A stretch of DNA of 64,000 nt, taken from an uncultured Shimia sp. (GTDB lineage: Bacteria > Pseudomonadota > Alphaproteobacteria > Rhodobacterales > Rhodobacteraceae). Made by a program: the position numbers and the translations under genes. Below, piece after piece: positions 17,181 to 25,320 of this stretch (positions are counted from its first letter, which is position 1; every line of letters starts with the position of its first letter). The stretch lies in assembly GCA_937897325.1 (NCBI GenBank), contig CALCOY010000097.1, forward strand, positions 1 to 64,000, given 5' to 3'. The notes under the pieces were generated by a model that saw only the letters and a program-made list of their open reading frames with translations, made no database searches and was not told the origin of the DNA.

Positions 17181-19438
17181 TCCTTCTCCGTTCTTTTTGG
17201 GGCCTTCAGCAGGGCGTAAACGCTGATCGCAGCGACCAGCACGACGGCGACCTCTCCGAATGTGTCGAGCGCGCGGAAATCAACGAGGATCACGTTCACG
17301 ATGTTTTGGCCGAAGGCTTGCGGCCAGCTGGCGGTCTGGAAGAACTCTGTCAGTTCCAGATCAATAGGGCCGGATGTGACCAAAAGAAGAATGCAGGACA
17401 CTGCACCGCCGATCCCAACTGCGAGGACGGCATCTAAAGGCCGCTTGGACACCGGATCAGGTTTCATCGACGGAAGGCGCAAGGCAGCAGCGGCAAAGAG
17501 CACGACAATCAGCGTTTCAACAAGCAACTGGGTGATGGCAACGTCCGGTGCGCTATAGAGAATGAAGATAAGCGCGGCACTGATGCCGACAACACCAAGC
17601 CCGGCGATCGCCGCGATACGCGAGCGGACCACGACGGTTAGCCCGGTGCCCATAAATACCAGCGCAATAAGCAGATATTGTTCGATTCCCAGATCCGGCA
17701 TGGTCAGGTTCAGGCTGAATTGGTCGATGGAGGCGGCAAGCCCGACCACCATCGCGAGAAGCACAGTGCTGAAGGTCACTAGGATGTAGTGTCTCAGATG
17801 GCCGGTTTGCAGGATACGTGTCTGCCAGCGCGCTACTAAAAGAACGTTTTTGATCAGCTGGTCCCAGCCATTGTCGAACTTTGGCATCCGCTCGGTCAGC
17901 GTGATCAGCGAAAGCCGGAGACGTCTGCTGAAGACAAAGAGCAAGATTCCAAGGGCGAAGGTTACGAGGCTTAGAAGCAAGGGCAGATTGATCCCCGCCC
18001 ACAGTTTCAGTTCTTTCGCTTCCTCAGGTTCGCCCAAAATAGCCGCAACGCTTTGTGTGACCAGGGGTTGGGCAATGAGGTCAGGCCAGATCCCCGAAAT
18101 CGCTCCAAGCAGTGCGAGGATAACCGGCCCAAGCAACATGGCCCAAGGACCTTCACTGGGTGATTTTGGTGTGTCTTTGGGCGGACCCCAGAACGGCTTT
18201 AGAGCCAGAACGCCCGCGACGGCCAGCATCAACGCGCTGGACAAAAGCACGGCGCCAGCCACCAACACAGGCTCGGAGGCGACGGCGAGAGCGCCCGCAT
18301 ACTTCAACTCTTTCCCGATAAAGCCCAGGAAAGGCGGAAAGCCCGCCATTGAAAGGGCTGCGATCATTGCGGCGGTTGCCGTGATTGGCATGGCTTTGGC
18401 AAGCCCTGAAAGCTCTTCAACTTCCCGCGTGCCAGCGCGGTAATCAATGATCCCGATCACGAGAAACAGGGCGGCCTTGTAAAGGGAATGAACGACCAGA
18501 AAGGTGACGGCCGCCGTGATCGCGTAGCCGATGCTATTGCCCAAAAGCAGTGTCAGCGATCCAAGCGCCATGAGCGTGGTATACGCCAATGTTTGCTTTA
18601 AATCCGTTTGCCGCAATGCGAGTACGGATGCAAAAACGGCCGTAATTGCGCCGAAGATGGTCAGCGTCCAAAGCCAGACATCTGTACCGCTGAGGGACGG
18701 GTGCAGCCGCGCCAGAAGATAAACACCGGCTTTGACCATAGTGGCCGAATGCAGGTAGGCGCTAACGGGGGTTGGGGCGGCCATCGCGTTTGGCAGCCAG
18801 AAATGGAACGGAAATTGCGCGGATTTCGTGAATGCACCCAGCAGCACCAGGATCAGTATGGGCAGATACAGCGTCGATTGTGTCAGGATGCTTGGCATGG
18901 CGCGGATCTCCGACAGCTCGAACGTGCCCGCTACCGTTCCAATCAGGATAATGCCTGCCAAAAGTGCAAGACCACCCGCCCCTGTGACAAGCAACGCCTG
19001 AAGGGCTGATCTGCGTCCCTTTCTGCTTTCGTGATCAAACCCCACCAGCAGGTAGGACGTGATCGTTGTGAGCTCCCAAAAGACAAACAGCGTCAAAAGA
19101 CTGTCCGCCATGATCAGCCCAAGCATGGCGAGCATAAAACTGGTCAGGAAAACGAAGAACCGCGCCAGGTGTCGATGACCGCGCAGGTAGCGCGCCGAAT
19201 ATAGCATCACGAGGACGCCGATGCCGCTAATCAAAAGGCCAAATGTCAGGCTGAGGCCATCCAGATAAAAGCTGACCTTTACGCCGAGGCTAGGGGCCCA
19301 AGCCCATGACCATCGCAGCGTTTCGCCGGACGACACCGCAGGGATTGCCTGGAAGAACCAGATGAAGAGGCCGGAAGCCAGCGCAATAGATGTAAGCTCT
19401 GCTGGCCCGGGCCAGCCTCTGTCCGGTGTTGCCGTCAA
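17177..19438 (-). CDS. mnhA: Na+/H+ antiporter (Mrp/Pha) subunit A, short N-terminus
   Basis: This is the largest antiporter subunit, 753 residues with about 19-20 helices. It contains the NuoL-like core (Glu122 in LFVFWELTT matches the essential Glu of MrpA; the conserved [20 protein letters not shown] block follows) and the C-terminal extension with the [14 protein letters not shown] block. The start is a TTG directly behind an in-frame TAA, and the usual first membrane helix of MrpA is missing, so the protein is roughly 20-25 residues shorter at its N-terminus than the family norm. No frame upstream encodes that helix. The rest is intact, so it may still work; see findings. Confidence 0.88.
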   Translation of the reverse strand: MTATPDRGWPGPAELTSIALASGLFIWFFQAIPAVSSGETLRWSWAWAPSLGVKVSFYLDGLSLTFGLLISGIGVLVMLYSARYLRGHRHLARFFVFLTSFMLAMLGLIMADSLLTLFVFWELTTITSYLLVGFDHESRKGRRSALQALLVTGAGGLALLAGIILIGTVAGTFELSEIRAMPSILTQSTLYLPILILVLLGAFTKSAQFPFHFWLPNAMAAPTPVSAYLHSATMVKAGVYLLARLHPSLSGTDVWLWTLTIFGAITAVFASVLALRQTDLKQTLAYTTLMALGSLTLLLGNSIGYAITAAVTFLVVHSLYKAALFLVIGIIDYRAGTREVEELSGLAKAMPITATAAMIAALSMAGFPPFLGFIGKELKYAGALAVASEPVLVAGAVLLSSALMLAVAGVLALKPFWGPPKDTPKSPSEGPWAMLLGPVILALLGAISGIWPDLIAQPLVTQSVAAILGEPEEAKELKLWAGINLPLLLSLVTFALGILLFVFSRRLRLSLITLTERMPKFDNGWDQLIKNVLLVARWQTRILQTGHLRHYILVTFSTVLLAMVVGLAASIDQFSLNLTMPDLGIEQYLLIALVFMGTGLTVVVRSRIAAIAGLGVVGISAALIFILYSAPDVAITQLLVETLIVVLFAAAALRLPSMKPDPVSKRPLDAVLAVGIGGAVSCILLLVTSGPIDLELTEFFQTASWPQAFGQNIVNVILVDFRALDTFGEVAVVLVAAISVYALLKAPKRTEKE

Positions 19439-19478
19439 TTATTTGATCCTATGGGTGGTCGCCAACGAATGTGTGCCG

Positions 19479-19934
19479 CTACGCTGCTGTGCTGTCTTCG
19501 ATCTTCACCGGAGATTGGGAGCACACCGGTATAGGGGCGGCGGCCAAACATGATGCGGTGTTCAGTATCGCTTCGGTCACATTTATGGTGGACAGGCCTC
19601 TAGTACAGATACCTTCAATAGCCACATGTGTGATGTTACATACCTCGGTCTGGGCTGTATTTTCGGGTATTTCGTTGACTTTTGTGCCTTTGATGTAAAA
19701 AACCTGACTTTTGCCGCATGTGTCGGGAAAACCAGACGACCATATCCTCAATCTAAATTCTGTCTGAGCCCGCTTTCGCGCAAAAGTAGTTTCAAGCTCC
19801 TGTTTGGCAACGGTAAATCGGCCGTTGCGCAAGGTGGCTTCATCCTGAAGCCGCAAGACTTTGACCATGTCTAGGCGCCGGTTCTGGCTTGTCTTGCTAT
19901 CGCAGATCTCGAGCAGGTTCTTAAAGCGTTTCAT
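19479..19934 (-). CDS. Possible hypothetical protein with N-terminal coiled coil
   Basis: This 151-residue frame starts MKRFKNLLEICDSK and has a charged, helical N-terminal half (about 1-65) that looks like a coiled coil in the style of FliJ. The C-terminal half is poor in charge with five cysteines and has no recognisable family. The ribosome binding site (CGAGGCG) is weak. The region is more AT-rich than its surroundings, which could mean foreign or non-coding DNA. It may be a real but fast-changing gene or chance. Confidence 0.3.
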   Translation of the reverse strand: MKRFKNLLEICDSKTSQNRRLDMVKVLRLQDEATLRNGRFTVAKQELETTFARKRAQTEFRLRIWSSGFPDTCGKSQVFYIKGTKVNEIPENTAQTEVCNITHVAIEGICTRGLSTINVTEAILNTASCLAAAPIPVCSQSPVKIEDSTAA

Positions 19935-20029
19935 CTTGGACGCCTCGTTTTCCTTAGTAGGCGAAAATGGCGCCGCAAAGATATGCGACGCCTCCAGCCT
20001 TCAATGAGTGGTCTTTTGTGGCCTTGTGC

Positions 20030-20263
20030 TTAGCCGACTGTTGTCTGACGGGCAGCTTCCCGCACGCCGAGGATGGTCTGGATTGAGGTCAGTTCGTCTT
20101 TTGCCCTCAGCTTCATCCGCTTGAGACGGCTGAGCTGCGATGGATCGGGTAGGGGACGACTGTTTTCGTTGGCAATACGCAAATCAAGTTTAGACTTTAT
20201 CTCGGACAGCGCCTTCCTTCTGGCGGCGAGACTTTCGACTTTTGGCGATTTGCGGGTAGGCAT
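20030..20263 (-). CDS. YdcH/DUF465-family small coiled-coil protein
   Basis: The 77-residue protein is rich in Lys, Arg, Glu and Leu and is predicted to form a helical hairpin. The segment PLPDPSQLSRLKRMKLRAKDEL matches the DUF465 (YdcH) signature of a Pro-rich turn followed by L-K-K-K-L-x-L-K-D. A strong AAAAAGGAGAAAGC ribosome binding site precedes the ATG at 20263. The function of the family is not established. A second, shorter member is at 58949-59113. Confidence 0.75.
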   Translation of the reverse strand: MPTRKSPKVESLAARRKALSEIKSKLDLRIANENSRPLPDPSQLSRLKRMKLRAKDELTSIQTILGVREAARQTTVG

Positions 20264-20364
20264 GCTTTCTCCTTTTTGCGATTTGTGTTGAGAAACGACT
20301 TCTGTTGGTGGTTGGGTAGACGGCCTTCGGAGGGTTGGACCTTGGATCGCGCTCCTTGTTTCAA

Positions 20365-20415
20365 GACCTGCCGGCCGACAGGGACAGGCGGGGTTCGTAG
20401 CCGGTCCGGCAGGTC
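20365..20415. other. Long inverted repeat in the region before the OxyR-like gene
   Basis: GACCTGCCGG at 20365-20374 is repeated as CCGGCAGGTC at 20406-20415, a perfect 10-bp stem enclosing 31 bases rich in G. It lies in a 344-base gap (20264-20607) that otherwise holds only promoter sequences and the OxyR-like site. It may be a terminator-like or regulatory RNA structure; no T-run follows on either strand, which speaks against a simple terminator. Confidence 0.5.
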
Positions 20416-20567
20416 AATACGACATCCGCGCCAATACCTTGGTTCAAAGGGCTTTTGGTAAAGCGTCTGGGCGTTTGTCGCATATGCTTCCTGGTCCCTG
20501 ATCCTGGGCCATGACTGATAACTGGGGATTGCAATCCTACAATAAAGACAATGGTGTTATGAAAATC

Positions 20568-20584
20568 GATAGGATAAACCTATC
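20568..20584. promoter_or_regulatory. OxyR-like operator upstream of the OxyR-like gene
   Basis: GATAGG-ATAAA-CCTATC forms a perfect inverted repeat. The core ATAG (20569-20572), seven bases, CTAT (20580-20583) has the exact spacing of an OxyR half-site (ATAG-N7-CTAT). It ends 24 bases before the start codon, so it could mediate autoregulation. A clear second half-site one turn away was not found. Confidence 0.55.
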
Positions 20585-20607
20585 AGGTAAGCGAGGGAGA
20601 TCGCAGG

Positions 20608-21546
20608 ATGACGGATGGGCCGAGTGTGCGCCAGCTACGATACTTTGTGGCACTTTCTGAAACGCGGCACTTTCGGAAGGCCGCAGAAGCCATCGGGATC
20701 AGTCAGCCTTCGCTCAGTCTGCAGATCAGTAACCTCGAAGATACCCTGTCGCTCCGATTATTCGAAAGAGGGCGGGGACCGGTTTCTTTGACGCCTGAAG
20801 GTCGTGAAATCCTGGTCCGAACAAAGCGGACGTTGGAAGAGATAAAGGCGATTGAAGATTTGGCCGCGACTTTGAAATCCGGTTTGACCGGGACAATCCG
20901 ATTGGGAACCACTCCGACGATCGGGCCCTACATTCTGCCCGTCGTGGTGGAACGGTTACACAAGCGATATCCGGATCTTCGGCTCTACATCCGAGAAACA
21001 GCGCCGCTTGATTTGCGGAATGCGCTGCTTGGGGGAGATTTTGATGTCATCCTCACGCAATTGCCCGAGGGTGGAGGGGACTTGATAACCAGGCGCCTTT
21101 ACAGAGAGCCGCTGCTGCTTGCCGTTCCGACAGAGCATGCGCTGGCGCAATGCGATGCCGTGACCAAGGCCGATCTGGTAGATCTGAACGTTTTGTCACT
21201 TGGCCCGTCCTATACAATGCATTCTCAGATCGCAGCGATCTGCCATGAAAGTGGTGCGGTTCTCTCTCGCGACTACGAGGGCACCAGCCTTGACGCATTG
21301 CGGCAGATGGTCGGCATGGGCATGGGTGTTGCTTTTCTGCCGCGTCTTTATGCCCGGTCCGAGATCGAAGGGCGCAGCAGCAACGTAACGGTGGTGCCGT
21401 TCCGGCAAAATGCCATCATGCGATCGGTGGGGCTTGTATGGCGGCGCGGGGCAAGTCCAGAGATCTTCGAAAGGCTTTCCGGAGTGATTACGGACGTTGT
21501 GCGCCAACGTTTGAGGTCCGGGGAACTGCCTATCCTGATGGAATAG
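20608..21546 (+). CDS. LysR-type regulator of the OxyR group, lacking the sensor cysteine
   Basis: The 312-residue protein has an N-terminal winged helix-turn-helix (about 5-65; RQLRYFVALSETRHFRKAAEAIGISQPSLS) and an OxyR-like effector domain, with LGTTPTIGPYILP and GTSLDALRQMVGMGMGVAFLP closely matching OxyR. In E. coli OxyR the peroxide-reactive Cys199 and its partner Cys208 are nine residues apart. Here Cys212 aligns with Cys208, but Thr203 takes the place of Cys199. The protein therefore should not sense peroxide by the normal disulfide. It may respond to another signal or act constitutively. An OxyR-like site lies just upstream. No katG or ahpC is next to it. Confidence 0.85.
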   Translation: MTDGPSVRQLRYFVALSETRHFRKAAEAIGISQPSLSLQISNLEDTLSLRLFERGRGPVSLTPEGREILVRTKRTLEEIKAIEDLAATLKSGLTGTIRLGTTPTIGPYILPVVVERLHKRYPDLRLYIRETAPLDLRNALLGGDFDVILTQLPEGGGDLITRRLYREPLLLAVPTEHALAQCDAVTKADLVDLNVLSLGPSYTMHSQIAAICHESGAVLSRDYEGTSLDALRQMVGMGMGVAFLPRLYARSEIEGRSSNVTVVPFRQNAIMRSVGLVWRRGASPEIFERLSGVITDVVRQRLRSGELPILME

Positions 21547-21660
21547 TTCTTCGAGTTTTGTTCTGGTTGGCGACTTTGGCGGTAGAGGTTCGGAAATCGG
21601 GCTTGTGGGCCGTTTGTCTGCAGCGCTAAGTGTTGACGCAAGATAAGGAAAGGCCGCGCC

Positions 21661-22131
21661 ATGAACGAGGAAGAGGTATTGGCACGCGTCCACGCGTCCA
21701 CTGGGCGGCGGTTTCTCGGTATTGGATCTTTGTGGTTTCTCGCGCTTCTTCTGATATATGTTGCGTTTTTCAAACCACCCGCACTGGGCTGGCAGGTTTT
21801 CCTAGTGCTATTGGGGGCTGGGGCGCTCTGGGTGGCAGAGCGGATGAGGAAGGCAACGTCGCTTAGTTTGGAACTGACAGCCACAACCTTGCGCGACAGC
21901 AGTGGCGATGTGCTCGCATATACGGATCAGATCGAAAGTATGGATCGCGGAATGTTTGCTTTCAAACCGTCGAATGGATTCCTTCTGAAAACGAATGAAA
22001 AGGCGCCGAACGCTTGGCGCCCAGGCCTTTGGTGGAGGACTGGGCGCCGTATTGGTGTCGGTGGCATGACGCCGGGATCTCAAACAAAAACGATGGCCGA
22101 GATACTTTCGGCCATCATCGCGCAGCGCTAG
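21661..22131 (+). CDS. Conserved small membrane protein, unknown function
   Basis: The 156-residue protein has two adjacent membrane helices (about 18-37 and 42-60) followed by a soluble domain of about 90 residues rich in beta strands, a layout seen in PH-like membrane-anchored proteins (SLSLELTATTLRDSSGDVLAYTDQIESMDRG). I do not recognise a named family. The ATG at 21661 has an AAGGAAAGGCCGCGCC leader. It ends four bases inside the convergent Tad gene, so their 3' ends overlap. Confidence 0.65.
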   Translation: MNEEEVLARVHASTGRRFLGIGSLWFLALLLIYVAFFKPPALGWQVFLVLLGAGALWVAERMRKATSLSLELTATTLRDSSGDVLAYTDQIESMDRGMFAFKPSNGFLLKTNEKAPNAWRPGLWWRTGRRIGVGGMTPGSQTKTMAEILSAIIAQR

Positions 22132-22721
22132 GCGCCGCCTTCTTCCCCTTCGACATTGCCGCCTGGGTCGCAAATCTCCCAGCATACTTTCGATGCGTAG
22201 CGGGGTCTTGTGAAGACCATGTTGCTGATCTCACGGCTTTGCAGGCCAATGTTAAACGGAGGGTCGTATTTGATGTAAGTCTCGACGACCATGATCTCTT
22301 CGTTGTGTGGAAGGACGGGCAGCATATTTGCCATTCCCGAAACCTGACCTTCGGTCAAAGCTGGCCGCGATCCTTTCGCCTGGGACCACACTCTCTCATA
22401 GCGTTGCTGTTGGCCATTCCAACGAATGCTGGTGACGCGCAAAGTGACGTCCGACTTGGAGCCCACCTTGCTCATGTAGGTCGCCAAACTGACCATCCCT
22501 TTAAGATAGTCTTCATCCAGCGGGTTGGTCTCACGCGATATGATATCGCCGATCGAGTAGGCCACCTTCTGGTTCACTGCATGCTCGCGATAAGCGTCAA
22601 AGATGGAAAAAAGTGTTAGATAAGCCCAAAAAAGAACGGGCACCATGATCACAAATTCAACAGCAAGCACGCCATCTTCTTCGCGCGCAAAGCGACGGGC
22701 AAAACGAGATACATTCATCAT
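22128..22721 (-). CDS. TadE/TadF-like pseudopilin-type membrane protein
   Basis: The 197-residue protein has an N-terminal positively charged stretch, the sequence FAREEDGVLAVEFVIMVPVLF and one membrane helix (about 18-40), as in TadE-family proteins processed by a prepilin peptidase. A periplasmic domain with a late Cys pair (VCWEICDPGG) follows. The chosen start (22721, MMNVSRF) overlaps the upstream gene in an ATGA; a longer in-frame reading lies inside that gene. It probably works with the two genes upstream as minor pilins of a Tad-type pilus or similar secretion apparatus, but no tadA/B/C motor genes are in the window. Confidence 0.78.
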   Translation of the reverse strand: MMNVSRFARRFAREEDGVLAVEFVIMVPVLFWAYLTLFSIFDAYREHAVNQKVAYSIGDIISRETNPLDEDYLKGMVSLATYMSKVGSKSDVTLRVTSIRWNGQQQRYERVWSQAKGSRPALTEGQVSGMANMLPVLPHNEEIMVVETYIKYDPPFNIGLQSREISNMVFTRPRYASKVCWEICDPGGNVEGEEGGA

Positions 22722-23257
22722 GACTGCGGTTCCTGAACAAAGGCCGATGTCGACGCCATCGCCACGCGTCCCGACCCATCTTTCGTGTAGTGATACCCAA
22801 GACCCGATCCGGGTGAGACCGGCTTGAACATGTAGCAAGCCCGAAGCAGCATGAGGTCATGGTCGCCACCATGGCGGAATTCCCGAAGTGGCTGAACCGG
22901 CTTGGATACGTCGATGCAATCGAGTTGATTTCCGAGTTGCGTGAAATTCCGCGGATCGATTGGGCGCATTTCCAGACGCAGCGTCTGATCGCAGTCTTCA
23001 AGGAATCCGGCAAAGTCGCAGATCATGTCCTTTAGTTCGCTGTGCTTGAAGTCCACGCCCGTATTCAAGCGAACAGCGCGGACGGTCATGTCTACACCGC
23101 GATCCAGAAACATCTGGCGGAGTTGATAGATGCTCAGTTCGAGCGAAGTCAGAAACAGGAAGAAGATCAGCGGGATCGCAAGAGCGAATTCTACGACCAT
23201 CTGACCACGTTCTTCGCGGGCAAACCCTTTGAGGAATTTCGCGAGGCTGTTTTTCAT
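22718..23257 (-). CDS. TadE/TadF-like pseudopilin-type membrane protein
   Basis: The 179-residue protein starts MKNSLAKFLKGFAREERG, then QMVVEFALAIPLIFFLFL, the Glu-containing processing region and membrane helix of TadE/TadF proteins. I chose the ATG at 23257 because GAGGTGAAG sits just upstream; the longer reading upstream has no ribosome binding site. The periplasmic part has four cysteines (ICDFAGFLEDC, LDCIDV, LLRACYMF). It is coupled to the next TadE-like gene through an ATGA and lies 79 bases after the TadG-like gene. Confidence 0.78.
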   Translation of the reverse strand: MKNSLAKFLKGFAREERGQMVVEFALAIPLIFFLFLTSLELSIYQLRQMFLDRGVDMTVRAVRLNTGVDFKHSELKDMICDFAGFLEDCDQTLRLEMRPIDPRNFTQLGNQLDCIDVSKPVQPLREFRHGGDHDLMLLRACYMFKPVSPGSGLGYHYTKDGSGRVAMASTSAFVQEPQS

Positions 23258-23336
23258 TTTCTTCACCTCGATCATAAAGATCAAATCATTCGTTAAGAGG
23301 CGGCGCCACCACCGAAGTTTGGCGCCGGGGTGGGTT

Positions 23337-24908
23337 TTAGTAGACCAGCCGCAGCTGACGCACCTGACGTGCGATCGACTGAAACACTTCGCTGATATTC
23401 TCAGGAGAAGCAGCATAGTAGTGCGAGTCCGAGGATGCGCATTTACGCATCTGATTTTGGGCAGAAGTCGGCGCTGAAAAGGCAATCGTGTAGATGATCA
23501 CATTGCGACTGTCCGATTTGGCGAGGGCGCAGAGTGCTTCGAAACGATCAACGTTGGTAGATTTGGAGCTGATCTGTGTCTTCCGGCTGCCGCCCTGCTT
23601 TGCGAGTTCTCGCGTCGGGTTATCTTCGTGCATCTTGGTTTTCGGGCGGATTTGCTCAGTGATCTGACCATCGGTCATGAGGACGATGTATTTCGCCGTA
23701 GCTGGATCATCCCATTGCGCAGGGCGTCCGACAAACTGTGAAGGCATGAGACCTTCGTTGGCGAGTGCCTGAAAATCAGACTTGCTCTGCGGGTCAAGCA
23801 ACGCGAGGGCGTACTTCATCGCGTACGCGGTACCCGTTCCATCATGCATGCGCATATTGTTGATGAAGTTTGTCAACTGACCGATACTGTTCTGCGCGTA
23901 ACGAACCGATGATCGATCATTGGGGCACCAACCCCAGTCCATGACATCCGCAGCAATCGCCCAATTCATGAAGTGCCCGACCTGCTCATACGATGACCCG
24001 TTTGGCAGTCGGGACTTCGTGAAGTCAGAAGATGTCAGTTCAAGGCACGACGTATCGTTTGGATAAACATACGTAACGGTATCTTTAAGATCATCATCGA
24101 GTTCGACATCCCGAGTGGTGATTTCACCGTCGCCATCCTCGTCACCGACTTCGTTAAGCGCATCCTCCCACTGGTCGTCAAATGTCGTTCCTGCTGGGTG
24201 TGCGAAAATCGATGGAACGCCTCCCTTGCTTTGCGACAAAACTGTCTCGGAATAGCGCTGACCTTTGAGTCGGTTAAACATGAAAGGGCCTGGATTGGTT
24301 TGGCCCGCGTAAGGAACGAGATTAATGGATGTGTATTGGGAAAGCTGACCTTGCAGAACTGTTCCGACAAACCCGCTTGCCGCGGGACGCAGTTTATCCA
24401 TTTTTTCATTGAAGCGCATGGAACCCGAGATATCCAAAACAAGGGAGATCTCGATGTTGGGGACCCATTCGGACGCGACGCCACCAGCATAAATGGGCAG
24501 GTCGTTGTTGCCGAGATACTTCATGTATGTCGTCGGCATTTCTGCGCTGCTCAGCGCTGTAATCGTTCGATAGTTCAAACCACTGTCGACCGTCACTTCC
24601 GGGGTGCTGCAATTCATCTGCGATTTGGCATAGTAGTCGGTGACGACCGACTCTGGATCCAGCGTCTGGTCCAGGTCCGCAGCGGCGAGGATCGCGCGGT
24701 CAAGCGTGTTCTGACAGGTGGTCCGGATCATTTCACTGCGCATGAGATCGACACCGATACCGCCCAGCATGACCATCATCACCATTAAGAAGATTGTGAA
24801 TATGGTCATCGAACCGCTTTCATCCTTGAAGAATGACTGGTTCGAGTGAGCGTTCAACGCGGCAACGCTGACAGATGACCTCTTTCCAAGTTTCCAAAAC
24901 TTTTTCAT
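23337..24908 (-). CDS. TadG-like protein with von Willebrand A domain and EF-hand loop
   Basis: The 523-residue protein starts at the ATG at 24908 (a TTG two codons earlier is less likely). A cytoplasmic N-terminus (1-27) is followed by the pilin-like segment FFKDESGSMTIFTIFL and one membrane helix. An extracytoplasmic von Willebrand A domain begins near 152 with a complete metal site DISGSM (159-164) and later IVLMTDG. Inside it, residues 256-267 (DEDGDGEITTRD) match a canonical EF-hand calcium loop. TadG proteins contribute to Tad pilus assembly and adhesion. The gene leads the three-gene leftward set. The EF-hand insert is unusual for the family as I know it. Confidence 0.85.
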   Translation of the reverse strand: MKKFWKLGKRSSVSVAALNAHSNQSFFKDESGSMTIFTIFLMVMMVMLGGIGVDLMRSEMIRTTCQNTLDRAILAAADLDQTLDPESVVTDYYAKSQMNCSTPEVTVDSGLNYRTITALSSAEMPTTYMKYLGNNDLPIYAGGVASEWVPNIEISLVLDISGSMRFNEKMDKLRPAASGFVGTVLQGQLSQYTSINLVPYAGQTNPGPFMFNRLKGQRYSETVLSQSKGGVPSIFAHPAGTTFDDQWEDALNEVGDEDGDGEITTRDVELDDDLKDTVTYVYPNDTSCLELTSSDFTKSRLPNGSSYEQVGHFMNWAIAADVMDWGWCPNDRSSVRYAQNSIGQLTNFINNMRMHDGTGTAYAMKYALALLDPQSKSDFQALANEGLMPSQFVGRPAQWDDPATAKYIVLMTDGQITEQIRPKTKMHEDNPTRELAKQGGSRKTQISSKSTNVDRFEALCALAKSDSRNVIIYTIAFSAPTSAQNQMRKCASSDSHYYAASPENISEVFQSIARQVRQLRLVY

Positions 24909-25320
24909 CGGCAACTATACACCATAGATTACTCAAAGGCCGAGCAGCCGGCCTATGTTCCCAACGCAAGGGTATGCACCGGAAATGTGGTCAAATTCGG
25001 GCATGTGCAGGCGCAATATCGGCGGTTTTCAGCATATTTTGAAACAATTTTAAAAGCCTCTTGGCACTGTTAACGATTTCTTCACAAACCTGACGAGCAC
25101 TGATTCTCGCCGAGAATCCTTTGGTTTTTCAGACTAATCAGTCGGTCTGATCACGCTCTGCGCAGATTGGTCATGGCGTGCTTTCAAGGTGTGTGCTCTT
25201 GAGCAGGAAACCCCATCACCCGAGCGGACTTGGTAAATAAGTCGTATTTTTACACATTCTCGTCTTAGGTTGGTTCCAGCGATGTCACAAAAACGACTCG
25301 CCCAAGCGGAGGAAAGAGGG
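24909..25320. other. Divergent promoter region with palindromes
   Basis: These 412 bases separate the leftward TadG-like gene from the rightward glutamate dehydrogenase gene. They are AT-richer than the neighbours and hold two inverted repeats: GATTCTCG-C-CGAGAATC (25102-25118) and TCAGAC-N10-GTCTGA (25129-25150). No gene is recognisable here. Confidence 0.5.
25102..25118. promoter_or_regulatory. Perfect 17-bp palindrome, candidate operator
   Basis: Arms GATTCTCG and CGAGAATC are separated by one C, giving a perfect dyad. The T-rich run CTTTGGTTTTTC after it would also fit a short hairpin terminator with a CGCCG loop. The position between divergent genes favours a binding site for a dimeric regulator of gdhA or tadG; this is an inference. 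Confidence 0.45.
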
